Source: Streptomyces sp. yr375 (GTDB lineage Bacteria; Actinomycetota; Actinomycetes; Streptomycetales; Streptomycetaceae). Taken from it: a stretch of DNA of 64,000 bases. The stretch is taken from positions 124,001 through 188,000 of the forward strand of contig NZ_FOFF01000010.1 in the NCBI RefSeq assembly GCF_900110755.1, written 5' to 3'. The notes beneath the pieces were generated by a model. It saw nothing but the letters and a program-made list of their open reading frames with translations. It was not told the origin of the DNA and did no database searches. The position numbers were made by a program, and so were the translations under genes. Below are positions 16,079 through 24,159 of the stretch, piece after piece. Every line of letters starts with the position of its first letter. The first letter of the stretch is position 1.

Positions 16079-16834
16079 ATGAGCGACCGCAAGCTCGCCG
16101 CGCAGTTCTTCGACGCCGCGATCGCCCTGTTGCAGCGGGCCCGCGACGAGGAGGCCGAGGCCGTCGAGGCCGCCGGGGCGCTGCTCGCCGACACCGTGGC
16201 CGACGGCGGCCGGCTCTTCGCCTTCGGCGCCGGTCACTCCTCGCTCGCCGCCCAGGACGTCGTCTACCGCGCGGGCGGCCTCGCCCTGATGAACCTGCTC
16301 GTGGTGCCGGGTGTCGTCGGCGTCGACGTCAGGCCCGCCACCCTCGGCTCCGCCCTGGAGCGCGTCGACGGTCTCGCCGGCGCCGTCCTGGGCGCCTCGC
16401 CGCTGCGCGCGGGCGACGCCCTCGTCATCGTCTCGCTCTCCGGCCGCAACGCCCTGCCCGTGGAGATGGCCCTCGGCGCCCGCGCCCTGGGCGTCAAGGT
16501 GATCGGCGTGACCTCGGTGGCGTACACCTCAGGGACGACGTCGCGGCACTCCTCAGGGACGTTCCTCAAGGACCACTGCGACGTCGTACTCGACTCGAAG
16601 ATCGCGGTCGGCGACGCCGAGCTCACCCTCGACACCGTCCCCGCGCCCTTCGCCCCCGCCTCCACGGTCGTCACCAGCGCCCTCCTCCAGGCGGTCATGG
16701 CCACCGCGGCCGGCGCCCTCGCCGACCGCGGCATCGAGCCCCCGCTGCTGCGCTCCGGCAACGTCGACGGCGGCCACGACTGGAACGGGCGGCTCATGGA
16801 GGAGTACCGCGACCGGATCTTCTACCACCACTGA
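16079..16834 (+). CDS. SIS-domain sugar-phosphate-binding protein
   Basis: The 251-residue protein starts at ATG 16079 after AAAGGGG (16064-16070). A SIS domain covers about residues 25-220: a first turn in LFAFGAGHSSLAAQDVVYRAGG and the phosphosugar-binding motif LVIVSLSGRNALPVEMALGA. SIS proteins isomerise or sense phosphosugars such as GlcNAc-6-P or MurNAc-6-P. It resembles the UPF0309 family rather than GlmS or MurQ. There are no sugar genes beside it, and its position next to dmdR1 is conserved in Streptomyces from memory, so its substrate stays unknown. Confidence 0.88.
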   Translation: MSDRKLAAQFFDAAIALLQRARDEEAEAVEAAGALLADTVADGGRLFAFGAGHSSLAAQDVVYRAGGLALMNLLVVPGVVGVDVRPATLGSALERVDGLAGAVLGASPLRAGDALVIVSLSGRNALPVEMALGARALGVKVIGVTSVAYTSGTTSRHSSGTFLKDHCDVVLDSKIAVGDAELTLDTVPAPFAPASTVVTSALLQAVMATAAGALADRGIEPPLLRSGNVDGGHDWNGRLMEEYRDRIFYHH

Positions 16835-16856
16835 GCGCCTGGTGACTGCCTGGTGG

Positions 16857-18311
16857 CTAGCGGCTGGTGGCCGTCAGGTCGGCCAGGTCCAGCGCGGTCG
16901 CGATGCGGACGGCGACGTCCTCGGCGTAGATCGCGTCGGAGCGTTCGAAGGCGGTGCGGCCGGCGCCCCGTAGGAACGTCACGACGCCCAGGGTGCGGCC
17001 ACGGCTGCGCAGCACCGCGCACAGGGCGTACACCGTGTCCTCGGGCCACTGGCGCGCCCGCGCCCACTCCCGGGCCTCGTCGGCCGCGACGGAGCCGAAG
17101 CCGGCCCGCACCGAACCGGCCCGCGCGACGCACTGGAGCGCCGGATGCGCGTCGCCGTAGCGGACGGGCAGGCCCGCGTGGCCGGTGAGCGCGCTGGGGC
17201 CCGGACCGCCGGACGGGGTGGCCGCGACCCGCATCAGCCGGGCCGGACCGGCCCCTTCCACATCGGCCGCCGTGCCGCCCATCACCCGGTCGACCAGGGC
17301 GTGGTCGGCGAAACCGGCGAGCGCGAAGTCGAGGTGGACGGTGGCGGCCTCGGCCGGGTCCTCGCACTCGACGGCCGCGCGGGCGGCCCGGTGCAGTTGG
17401 TTGGCGCGGAAGCGCAGCAGGGAGGCCTCCTGCTCGCCCTGCTTGGCCTCGGTGACGTCCTGGAAGAGCCAGCCGACGCCGAGCGGCACGGGTTCCTCGG
17501 CGAGCGGCGACGCCAGCCGCAGGAAGCCGCTGCGCCAGCAGCGCCGCTTCTCGCCCTCCGGGGTGCGCACCCCGACCCACAGCTCGGCGGGGGCGGGCGG
17601 CGCGCCCTCGGCGAGGACGTGCGCCAGCGCGTTCTCCAGCTCCTCGACGCCCCGGGTGAGCAAGTCCCCCAGCGGACGCCCCAGGACGGCCGTACGGCCC
17701 GTGCCGAGGGCGCGGGCGGCGTGTGCGTTGACGACGGCGGGGCGCAGGTCGGCGTCGACCAGGACCACACCCCAGGAGGCGTCGTCGAAGAGGGCCTCGC
17801 TGAGCGCGATGGAGCGCTCCAGGTCGATCTGGGTGTGCACCTCGCTGAAGGCGCAGTACAGGCCGGCGGGCTTGCCGTCGGGCCCGCGTACGGCGGCGGA
17901 CTGCGTGCGGACGAGCACCCGGCCGCCGTCCTTGGTGAGCAGCGCGAACTCGTGCACCTGGCGGCCCGGCGCGTGCATGGCGGCCATCAGCCGCCCCTCG
18001 ATCTCCTCGGCGTCGGCCTCCCGCACGGCCCAGCCGGCGAAGCCGTGCCGGCCGACGGCCTCGGCCGCGCTCCAGCCGAGGATGCGCTCGGCCTCGCGGT
18101 TCCAGTGGGTGACCACTCCGTCGCCGTCGAAGGCGCACAGGGCCGCGTCCATGCCGTCGAGCAGCGCGGCGAGCAGATCGGTGCCGTCCGGCCCCACCGG
18201 GCCGTCCACGCCGGCCACACCCTCCGGACCGTCCTCGCCCGACCGCTCGGGGTGCTCGGGCTCGTCCGGCCCCAGCTCGTCGGTGGTCCCACTACGCCGG
18301 GAAGCACTCAC
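16857..18311 (-). CDS. PAS-PAS-GAF sensory protein without output domain
   Basis: The 484-residue protein (GTG start 18311) has an acidic N-terminal tail (1-45), a first PAS domain at about 48-165 (ALLDGMDAALCAFDGDGVVT, WNREAERILGWSAAEAVG), a second PAS at about 170-295 (LFDDASWGVVLVDADLRPAV, then GWLFQDVTEAKQGEQE) and a GAF-like domain at about 310-478 (ALCAVLRSRGRTLGVVTFLR). Relatives often carry a PP2C phosphatase (RsbU/SpoIIE) domain after these modules; none is present here. It may act as a partner or decoy sensor in anti-sigma networks. It is convergent with the SIS gene, 22 bases apart. Confidence 0.88.
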   Translation of the reverse strand: MSASRRSGTTDELGPDEPEHPERSGEDGPEGVAGVDGPVGPDGTDLLAALLDGMDAALCAFDGDGVVTHWNREAERILGWSAAEAVGRHGFAGWAVREADAEEIEGRLMAAMHAPGRQVHEFALLTKDGGRVLVRTQSAAVRGPDGKPAGLYCAFSEVHTQIDLERSIALSEALFDDASWGVVLVDADLRPAVVNAHAARALGTGRTAVLGRPLGDLLTRGVEELENALAHVLAEGAPPAPAELWVGVRTPEGEKRRCWRSGFLRLASPLAEEPVPLGVGWLFQDVTEAKQGEQEASLLRFRANQLHRAARAAVECEDPAEAATVHLDFALAGFADHALVDRVMGGTAADVEGAGPARLMRVAATPSGGPGPSALTGHAGLPVRYGDAHPALQCVARAGSVRAGFGSVAADEAREWARARQWPEDTVYALCAVLRSRGRTLGVVTFLRGAGRTAFERSDAIYAEDVAVRIATALDLADLTATSR

Positions 18312-18409
18312 CTGGACCCCCTACAGGTTCGCTCACTTGCCCTCATTCAACTCGAACGTGACGCAGCCCACACCTGATTCCCGCAGATTGCAGAGGAATC
18401 GTTGTTCCG

Positions 18410-18904
18410 CTACGTCCTGCCGTCCCCGGGCCCCGACCTCAGGCCAAGCCTCAGATCGACCCATTCCACCGTCCCACCGCCCAGGACATACCGCTCGACC
18501 TCGACGAACCCACGCGCCCGCGCGAACCGCAGACCGTCCTCGTTGGCGGCCAGCACACACGTCTCGACCGCCCGGGCACCGAGCACGCGCGCGTGGGCGA
18601 GACCGTTGTCGTACAGGGCGGCCCCGTAGCCGCGCCTCCGGTACGCGGGCAGCACGCGCGCGATGACGGTCGCCACCGCGTCCCCGTCTTCGCCCTCACC
18701 CTCGTCCTGCGGCGGCCGCACGGTCGAGCAGCCGACGAGGACGTCACCGACGTAAGCGTTTTCGAGCCGGTAACGGAGGGCCCGGTCCCGCACCTCGTCG
18801 AGGGACAGCGCGGCCGGCGGCACGATCACGTTGTGGACGTACCGCCACTGCTCCAGGGCAGTGTCGCCCGCGACGGGCTCGGTGCGGAGTCGAAGATCAG
18901 TCAC
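18410..18904 (-). CDS. GNAT-family N-acetyltransferase
   Basis: About 164 residues from GTG 18904 (VTDLRLRTEPVAG). The frame is open further upstream to 19114, but that extension is Arg-rich, crosses the promoter on the other strand and lacks protein-like composition. The acetyl-CoA-binding motif is RVLPAYRRRGYGAALYDNGL, with RRGYG matching Q/R-x-x-G-x-G/A. The C-terminal FARARGFVEVERYVL is the usual GNAT beta-6/7 region. The acceptor substrate is unknown. Confidence 0.85.
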   Translation of the reverse strand: MTDLRLRTEPVAGDTALEQWRYVHNVIVPPAALSLDEVRDRALRYRLENAYVGDVLVGCSTVRPPQDEGEGEDGDAVATVIARVLPAYRRRGYGAALYDNGLAHARVLGARAVETCVLAANEDGLRFARARGFVEVERYVLGGGTVEWVDLRLGLRSGPGDGRT

Positions 18905-18999
18905 CCCGGCAGCGAAGCGCGTGCGCACCCGCGCGTCAACGCGTTTGCGCGCCCCCCGCGCCCCCGCGCCCCGCCTCGCGGAACTTCCCGGAAAAACAC

Positions 19000-19029
19000 T
19001 TGAGGGATCGGGGAGGGGGTTTTTAGAGT
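19000..19029 (+). promoter_or_regulatory. Strong vegetative promoter (TTGAGG, 18 bp, TAGAGT)
   Basis: TTGAGG at 19000-19005 and TAGAGT at 19024-19029 are 18 bases apart, a good sigma-HrdB promoter pointing rightwards. Transcription would start near 19036, 25 bases before the 12-codon ORF. Confidence 0.7.
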
Positions 19030-19060
19030 GGGCGTACGAGGAAAGGAGGTGGTTCGGAAC

Positions 19061-19099
19061 ATGTATGGACACCGGACGTCGGAGGTGGCTGCGGGCTAG
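19061..19099 (+). CDS. 12-residue ORF behind a perfect Shine-Dalgarno sequence
   Basis: ATG 19061 opens MYGHRTSEVAAG and stops at TAG 19097-19099. AAGGAGGT at 19043-19050 is a perfect match to the anti-Shine-Dalgarno sequence with 10 bases of spacing, better than any other gene here, and a strong promoter precedes it. The ORF is followed by a long non-coding stretch and a large hairpin. This looks like a translated leader or a tiny stand-alone gene. The peptide has no known function that I can name. Confidence 0.5.
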   Translation: MYGHRTSEVAAG

Positions 19100-19177
19100 T
19101 GGCCCGTCGCCCACTCAGTGCGGTGCCGGACCCGCGTGCACGAGATGTACGCAGCCGGCCAATCCAACGCAGTCACC

Positions 19178-19241
19178 CGACCCGCGAGTCGCCGGTACGT
19201 CCGGCCGGCCCCTCCTCAGGGAGGACCAGACTCGCGGGTCG
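19178..19241 (+). other. Long imperfect stem-loop with 11-bp perfect closing stem
   Basis: CGACCCGCGAG (19178-19188) pairs with CTCGCGGGTCG (19231-19241). Inside are two smaller hairpins, GCCGG/CCGGC near 19191-19205 and CCTCC/GGAGG at 19211-19224. The cloverleaf-like structure may be a terminator or a regulatory element downstream of the 12-codon ORF. Only a short T-run follows, at 19247-19250. Confidence 0.65.
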
Positions 19242-19329
19242 TCTGCGTTTCCCATGGCCGCCTCGGGAAACCTTGCGGTGCGTGATCTTCGCCACGTACG
19301 GATCTTTCGTCACGCAGTACTCTGAGCGC

Positions 19330-19404
19330 ATGCTTTTGCTTGTTCGACGCCGCCATGTGGACTTCGTCCGCGTCACGAGCATGGGCTGTCGACGCTCCGT
19401 CTGA
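19330..19404 (+). CDS. Putative leader peptide (cysteine-attenuator type)
   Basis: ATG 19330 encodes the 24-residue MLLLVRRRHVDFVRVTSMGC followed by RRSV. The Arg-rich RRRHVDxxRV core with a Cys near the end is the pattern of the Streptomyces putative leader peptides that precede sulfur and cysteine genes. In those, stalling at the Cys codon is thought to control downstream expression. Here it lies 130 bases before the oxygenase gene at 19535. Confidence 0.7.
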   Translation: MLLLVRRRHVDFVRVTSMGCRRSV

Positions 19405-19534
19405 GCCCCGTCCAGCCTCCCGCGCGGTCCATCACCGCCGGTGTTCGCGCTTTCCTCTCTCCCCCGCTCACCTGGCACCCGTGCGCCGTCCCACCCGACG
19501 CCGGCCTCGGGCCCCGTACACCCACGGACGCACC

Positions 19535-20551
19535 ATGACGAACCCGTCGTACCGCCAACTGCCGATCATCGATCTCTCCGCCGTCGACGGCGGGCCCCAG
19601 GCGCGGGCGCTGTTGCACGCGCAGTTGCACAGTGCCGCGCATGACGTGGGGTTCTTCCAGCTCGTCGGGCACGGGGTGAGCGCGCGGGAGACGGATGCGC
19701 TGCTCTCCGCCATGCGGCGGTTCTTCGCGCTGCCCGAGGAGCAGCGGCTCGCGATCGACAACGTGAACTCGCCGCACTTCCGGGGCTACACGCGCACCGG
19801 CGACGAGCGGACCGGCGGCCGGCAGGACTGGCGGGACCAGCTCGACATAGGGGCGGAGCGGGTCGCGCGGGTGCCGGGGCCGGGCGAGCCCGCGTACTGG
19901 TGGCTGGAGGGGCCCAACCAGTGGCCCGCCGGCCTTCCCGAGCTGCGCAGCGCCGCGCTCGCGTGGATCGAGCGGCTCAGCGCCGTCGCCGAGAAGCTGC
20001 TGCACGAGCTGCTGGCCGCGATCGGGGCGCCCGTCGACTTCTACGACGCGGTGTTCGGGGAGCGGGCGCATCCGCAGCTCAAGCTCGTGCGGTATCCGGG
20101 GAGCGCGGGCGACGGGACCGGTCAGGGGGTGGGCGCTCACAAGGACTACGGGTTCCTGACGCTGCTGCTCCAGGACCGGGTCGGCGGGCTCCAGGTGCAG
20201 CGGGAGGACGGGCTGTTCCACGATGTGCCGCCGCTGGACGGGGCGTTCGTCGTCAACCTCGGTGAGCTGCTGGAGGTGGCGACCAACGGGTATCTCCTCG
20301 CCACCAACCACCGGGTCGTGTCGCCGCCGAGTGCCGTCGAGCGGTTCTCCGTGCCCTTCTTCTACAACCCCCGGCTGGACGCCCGCGTCGAGCCGCTGCC
20401 CTTCCCGCACGCCTCCACCGCCCCCGGCGTGACCGACGACCCGGCCAACCCGCTCTTCGCCGACTACGGCTTCAACGAGCTGAAGGGCAAGCTGCGCGCC
20501 CACCCGCTGGTGGCCCGGCGGCATCACGCGGAGCTGCTCAGCCCCGCGTGA
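19535..20551 (+). CDS. Isopenicillin N synthase-like Fe(II)/2-oxoglutarate oxygenase
   Basis: The 338-residue protein starts at ATG 19535 (MTNPSYRQLPIIDLSAVDGG). It has the non-haem dioxygenase N-terminal domain (FFQLVGHGVSARETDALLSA) and the catalytic jellyroll. The metal triad is visible as HKDYG (His about 202, Asp about 204) and the distal His in ATNHRV (about 258), followed by RFSVPFFYNP with the Arg that binds 2-oxoglutarate carboxylate. Similarity to IPNS is structural; there are no beta-lactam genes nearby. Targets could be a small molecule, a hormone-like metabolite or a sulfur compound, the last suggested only by the upstream leader peptide. It is convergent with citrate synthase. 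Confidence 0.92.
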   Translation: MTNPSYRQLPIIDLSAVDGGPQARALLHAQLHSAAHDVGFFQLVGHGVSARETDALLSAMRRFFALPEEQRLAIDNVNSPHFRGYTRTGDERTGGRQDWRDQLDIGAERVARVPGPGEPAYWWLEGPNQWPAGLPELRSAALAWIERLSAVAEKLLHELLAAIGAPVDFYDAVFGERAHPQLKLVRYPGSAGDGTGQGVGAHKDYGFLTLLLQDRVGGLQVQREDGLFHDVPPLDGAFVVNLGELLEVATNGYLLATNHRVVSPPSAVERFSVPFFYNPRLDARVEPLPFPHASTAPGVTDDPANPLFADYGFNELKGKLRAHPLVARRHHAELLSPA

Positions 20552-20585
20552 CACCGCATGTCATGTACGTCGGCTCGTACGTCGG

Positions 20586-21686
20586 CTAGTTCGCGATGCC
20601 GCCGTAGCCCTCGATCTCCTGGGGGTTGCGGGAGGCGGGGCCGATGTAGCGGGCCGACGGGCGGACCAGGCGGCCGGTGCGCTTCTGTTCCAGGATGTGC
20701 GCCGACCAGCCGGCCGTGCGCGCGCAGGTGAACATCGACGTGAACATGTGCGCCGGGACCTCCGCGAAGTCCAGGACGATCGCCGCCCAGAACTCGACGT
20801 TCGTCGCCAGAACCCGGTCCGGGCGGCGGGCGTGGAGTTCGGCGAGGGCCGCCTTCTCCAGGGCTTCGGCGATCTCGAAGCGGGGCGCGCCCAGCTCACG
20901 GGCGGTGCGGCGCAGCACGCGCGCGCGTGGGTCCTCGGCGCGGTAGACGCGGTGGCCGAAGCCCATCAGGCGCTCGCCCTGGTCGAGGGCCTTCTTGACG
21001 TAGGCGTCGGCGTCGCCGGTCCGCTCGATCTCCTCGATCATGCCGAGGACGCGGGAGGGCGCGCCGCCGTGCAGCGGGCCCGACATGGCCCCTACGGCTC
21101 CGGAGAGCGCCGCTGCGACATCGGCGCCGGTGGACGCGATGACGCGCGCCGTGAAGGTGGACGCGTTCATGCCGTGTTCGGCCGCCGACGTCCAGTAGGC
21201 GTCGACCGCCGCCACGTGCTTGGGGTCCGGCTCGCCGCGCCAGCGGATCATGAACCGCTCGACGACGGACTGGGCCTTGTCGATCTCCCGCTGCGGGACC
21301 ATCGGCCGGCCCTGGCCGCGCGCGGACTGGGCGACGTAGGAGAGGGCCATGACGGCGGCGCGGGCGAGGTCCGCGCGGGCCTGCTCGGCGTCGATGTCGA
21401 GGAGGGGCTTGAGGCCCCAGACGGGCGCGAGCATGGCGAGCGCGGACTGCACGTCGACGCGGATGTCGCCGGAGTGGACGGGGATGGGGAACGGTTCGGC
21501 GGGCGGCAGGCCGGGGTTGAAGGCGCCGTCGACGAGCAGGCCCCAGACGTTGCCGAAGGAGACATGGCCGACCAGGTCCTCGATGTCGACGCCCCGGTAC
21601 CGCAGGGCGCCACCCTCCTTGTCCGGTTCGGCGATCTCCGTCTCGAACGCGACGACTCCTTCGAGTCCGGGTACGAAGTCGGACAT
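20586..21686 (-). CDS. Citrate synthase 2
   Basis: The 366-residue enzyme condenses acetyl-CoA with oxaloacetate. It is the shorter actinobacterial/Bacillus-type form. Active-site segments are AAEHGMNASTFTARV (His of the first motif), GAMSGPLHGGAPSRVLGM (second His) and LMGFGHRVYRAEDPR, with Asp in the segment EFWAAIVLDF. The start is ATG 21686 behind GAGGAG; upstream in-frame codons to 21920 read through the repeat-rich leader and are not credible. Streptomyces usually have a hexameric citrate synthase as the main enzyme, so this is a paralogue, possibly acting as a methylcitrate or secondary citrate synthase. Confidence 0.93.
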   Translation of the reverse strand: MSDFVPGLEGVVAFETEIAEPDKEGGALRYRGVDIEDLVGHVSFGNVWGLLVDGAFNPGLPPAEPFPIPVHSGDIRVDVQSALAMLAPVWGLKPLLDIDAEQARADLARAAVMALSYVAQSARGQGRPMVPQREIDKAQSVVERFMIRWRGEPDPKHVAAVDAYWTSAAEHGMNASTFTARVIASTGADVAAALSGAVGAMSGPLHGGAPSRVLGMIEEIERTGDADAYVKKALDQGERLMGFGHRVYRAEDPRARVLRRTARELGAPRFEIAEALEKAALAELHARRPDRVLATNVEFWAAIVLDFAEVPAHMFTSMFTCARTAGWSAHILEQKRTGRLVRPSARYIGPASRNPQEIEGYGGIAN

Positions 21687-22033
21687 CAGGCGGCTCCTCG
21701 TGATGTGTACGACAGGATGACGTGTGCGACAGGATGGGTGCGATGGGATGAGTGGGGCAACAGGTGCGTGACGGGTGAGACGGGTGAGACCGATGGGCGC
21801 CTGTGGTTCCGCGGTCCTGGGGGACTCGCGGTCCTCGGCGGTCGTCCCAGTGATGCCCCGTGCGACGGGCGGCCCACCGGGACGGCTTCTACACCTCTGC
21901 ACCATATCCCCGAGTGTCACCTTTGGGGAGGGTCTGCGGCACTCAGTGCCACCCGCGGTGGAGCGAAGGAGTGCGGAGAAGTACGGAGGAGTGCGGATGA
22001 GTGCGGGCTGGGCCCGTACGGCAGGATGACCTC
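21687..22033. other. 347-base divergent region rich in short direct repeats
   Basis: The region separates citrate synthase and pdxH. It holds TGTACGACAGGATG (21706-21719) with TGTGCGACAGGATG (21723-21736) 17 bases on, a perfect 9-bp tandem ACGGGTGAG (21771-21779 and 21780-21788), and repeated GGAGTGCGGA-like units at 21968-22005. No gene is evident. Confidence 0.65.
22022..22027 (+). promoter_or_regulatory. -10 element CAGGAT for leaderless pdxH
   Basis: CAGGAT ends 6 bases before GTG 22034, and no Shine-Dalgarno sequence is placed between them. Confidence 0.45.
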
Positions 22034-22714
22034 GTGACCGACGCAGACGCCGTCTCTCCCGGCCCCGTCCCCGATCCCGCCGCCATGCGCAAGCAGTACC
22101 GGGCCGAGGGTCTCGACGAGGCCGAGCTGGCCGCGACGCCCGTGGAGCAGTTCGCCCGCTGGTTCAAGGACGCGGCCGTCGAGGCCCACCTCTTCGAGCC
22201 GAACGCCATGGTCGTCGCCACCGCGGACGCCGAGGGGCGGCCCAGCTCCCGTACGGTGCTGCTGAAGCAGTTCGACGAGCGGGGCTTCGTCTTCTTCACC
22301 AACTACGGCTCCCGCAAGGCCCGCGATCTCGCCGAGAACCCGTACGTCTCGCTGCTGTTCCCGTGGCATCCGATGGCCCGGCAGGTCATCGTGCGGGGCG
22401 TGGCCCGGCGCACCGGGCGGGACGAGACCGTCGCGTACTTCCGGACCCGGCCGCACGGCTCCCAGCTCGGCGCGTGGGCCAGCGCCCAGTCCTCGGTGGT
22501 CGCCTCCCGGGCCGACCTCGACGCCTCGTACGCCGAGCTGGCGGCCCGCTATCCGGAGGGTGAGCAGGTGCCGGTGCCGCCGCACTGGGGCGGTTTCCGG
22601 GTGGCGCCGGAGTCGGTGGAGTTCTGGCAGGGCCGCCTGAACCGGCTGCACGACCGGCTGCGGTACGTGGCGGAGGCGGACGGAAGCTGGCGGGTGGAGC
22701 GGCTGAGCCCGTGA
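22034..22714 (+). CDS. pdxH: Pyridoxamine 5'-phosphate oxidase
   Basis: The 226-residue FMN enzyme oxidises pyridoxamine or pyridoxine 5'-phosphate to pyridoxal phosphate. It has the family's N-terminal helix ([20 protein letters not shown]), the FMN-binding core ([37 protein letters not shown]), and the C-terminal signature ([28 protein letters not shown]). Length is normal. The GTG start fits an apparent leaderless promoter. It is monocistronic by position: divergent from citrate synthase and convergent with the TetR gene. Confidence 0.95.
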   Translation: MTDADAVSPGPVPDPAAMRKQYRAEGLDEAELAATPVEQFARWFKDAAVEAHLFEPNAMVVATADAEGRPSSRTVLLKQFDERGFVFFTNYGSRKARDLAENPYVSLLFPWHPMARQVIVRGVARRTGRDETVAYFRTRPHGSQLGAWASAQSSVVASRADLDASYAELAARYPEGEQVPVPPHWGGFRVAPESVEFWQGRLNRLHDRLRYVAEADGSWRVERLSP

Positions 22715-22741
22715 CGGGACAGCTTCCAGGGGCCGCGGTCC

Positions 22742-23362
22742 TCACCTGAGCGCCTCCTCCAGCAGTACGGCCCACTGCGCCACCACCCGTTCGCGGCGCG
22801 CCGCGTCGTCGGTGAGGAGGGTGGCGAGGCCGAGGCCGCGGGCCATGTCCAGCAGGCCCTGGACGGTTTCGCGGACGCCGGGTCCTGACTCGTCCGCGCC
22901 CAGCAGCGCCACGGCCGTGCGGTGCGCGTCGCGGCCCACGCGGGCCTCCAACTCCGTGACGCGCGGGCGTAGTTGGTCCTCGTTGGAGGCGGCCACCCAC
23001 AGGTGCAGGGCGGCGCGGAAGAGGGGGCCGGTGTAGAGGCCGACGAGGGCGGTGACGACCGCGCGGCGGTCGCCGGTCGCGCCCTGGGGGAACAGTGCGC
23101 GCAACGCGCCGGAGCGTTCCTCGGCGACGTACTCGACGGCTGCGGTGAACAGGTCCTCGCGGGTGGGGAAGTGGTGCTGGGCCGCGCCCCGGGAGACGCC
23201 CGCGCGTTCGGCGACGGCGGAGACCGTGGAGCCCGCCCAGCCGTGTTCGGCGAGGCAGGCGACGGCGGCCTCCAGCAGCCGCTGCCGGGTGGCCCGGCTG
23301 CGGTCCTGCTTGGGGGCGCGGTCGCCGACCGGGGTGTGTTCGGGCGGGGTCACAACACCCAT
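22742..23362 (-). CDS. TetR-family repressor of the acyl-CoA operon
   Basis: The 206-residue regulator has an N-terminal helix-turn-helix at about 20-66 (RQRLLEAAVACLAEHGWAGS, GVSRGAAQHHFPTREDLF) and a helical ligand domain. It is the last gene of the minus-strand operon: its ATG 23362 lies inside the end of the enoyl-CoA hydratase gene, and GTG 23353 makes a GTGA overlap with that stop, so either start is coupled. TetR proteins at the end of acyl-CoA degradation operons usually bind a pathway acyl-CoA and control the operon's promoter. The palindrome at 31410-31421 is the obvious candidate site. Confidence 0.9.
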   Translation of the reverse strand: MGVVTPPEHTPVGDRAPKQDRSRATRQRLLEAAVACLAEHGWAGSTVSAVAERAGVSRGAAQHHFPTREDLFTAAVEYVAEERSGALRALFPQGATGDRRAVVTALVGLYTGPLFRAALHLWVAASNEDQLRPRVTELEARVGRDAHRTAVALLGADESGPGVRETVQGLLDMARGLGLATLLTDDAARRERVVAQWAVLLEEALR

Positions 23363-24093
23363 GGGGGATCCCGTCGTTCGAGGAAGGCCGTCATTCCCTC
23401 GCGGGCGTCGGGGCTTGCGAACAGCGAGGCCGAGAGGCTGGTCATCGCGTCCGCGTCCTCGGCGAAGGCCTCCAGCACTTTAGCCGTGAGCAGCTCCTTC
23501 GTCCTGGCCAGGGCTCTGGGCGAGGCCCGCCGCAGGCCGTCGAGGACGGGGGCGAGGGCCTCGTCCAGGTCGGTGTCGCCGGCGGCGTGGGTGACGAGGC
23601 CGATACGGGCGGCTTCGGCGGCGTCGAAGGTCTCACCGGTGAGGCAGTAGCGGGTGAGGGCGCGCGGGTCGACGCGGGGCAGCAGCGGCAGCGAGATGAC
23701 GGCGGGCGCGACGCCGACGCGCACCTCCGTGAACGCGAAGGTCGCCGCCTCGGACGCGACCGCGATGTCGCACGCGCCGAGCACCCCCAGACCGCCCGCC
23801 CGCGCATGCCCGGCGACCCGGGCCACCACGGGCTTGCGCAGCTCCAGGATCCGCCGGAGCAGCCCGGTCACCGCCCTGGGGGACGACGGGTCCTTCAGGT
23901 CGGCGCCCGCGCTGAAGGTGGTGCCGGTGTGGGTGAGGACGACGGCACGTACGTCGTCGTCCTTGTCGCACCGGTCGAGCGCGTCGGTCAGTTCGGCGAC
24001 GAGGGCGTGCGAGAGGGCGTTGCGGGTGGCGGGCGTATCGAGGCTGAGGGTCTCGACGCCCCGGACGCGGGTACGGCCGATCAGGTCCTCCAC
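23350..24093 (-). CDS. Enoyl-CoA hydratase (crotonase family, methylglutaconyl-CoA hydratase-like)
   Basis: The 247-residue enzyme starts at GTG 24093. The oxyanion-hole segments are SAGADL (61-66) and AGGLGVLGACDIAVAS (about 99-114). A glutamate in FTEVRVGVAPAVISL (E123) aligns with a crotonase catalytic acid. The TEVRVGVAPAVIS pattern is close to LiuC/AtuE methylglutaconyl- or isohexenylglutaconyl-CoA hydratases rather than to beta-oxidation hydratases. It overlaps the TetR gene and follows the acyl-CoA dehydrogenase with a 66-base gap, consistent with dehydrogenation, carboxylation and hydration in one pathway. Confidence 0.9.
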   Translation of the reverse strand: MEDLIGRTRVRGVETLSLDTPATRNALSHALVAELTDALDRCDKDDDVRAVVLTHTGTTFSAGADLKDPSSPRAVTGLLRRILELRKPVVARVAGHARAGGLGVLGACDIAVASEAATFAFTEVRVGVAPAVISLPLLPRVDPRALTRYCLTGETFDAAEAARIGLVTHAAGDTDLDEALAPVLDGLRRASPRALARTKELLTAKVLEAFAEDADAMTSLSASLFASPDAREGMTAFLERRDPPWVL

Positions 24094-24159
24094 GACGGTT
24101 CCTCCAAGACGGTTTCCTCCATCACGGTTTCGTCCAACATGGCTTCGTCCGAGGGTGGT

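Noticed and set aside
18905..19114. N-terminal extension of the acetyltransferase
   Set aside because: The added 70 residues are Arg-rich, overlap the promoter and 12-codon ORF on the other strand and do not fit the GNAT fold.
19100..19260. tRNA or other known structured RNA
   Set aside because: The folded stretch lacks a T-loop, an acceptor end and any anticodon arm.
19535..20551. A beta-lactam biosynthesis gene
   Set aside because: The IPNS-like fold is shared by many oxygenases. No peptide synthetase, acyltransferase or beta-lactamase gene is nearby.
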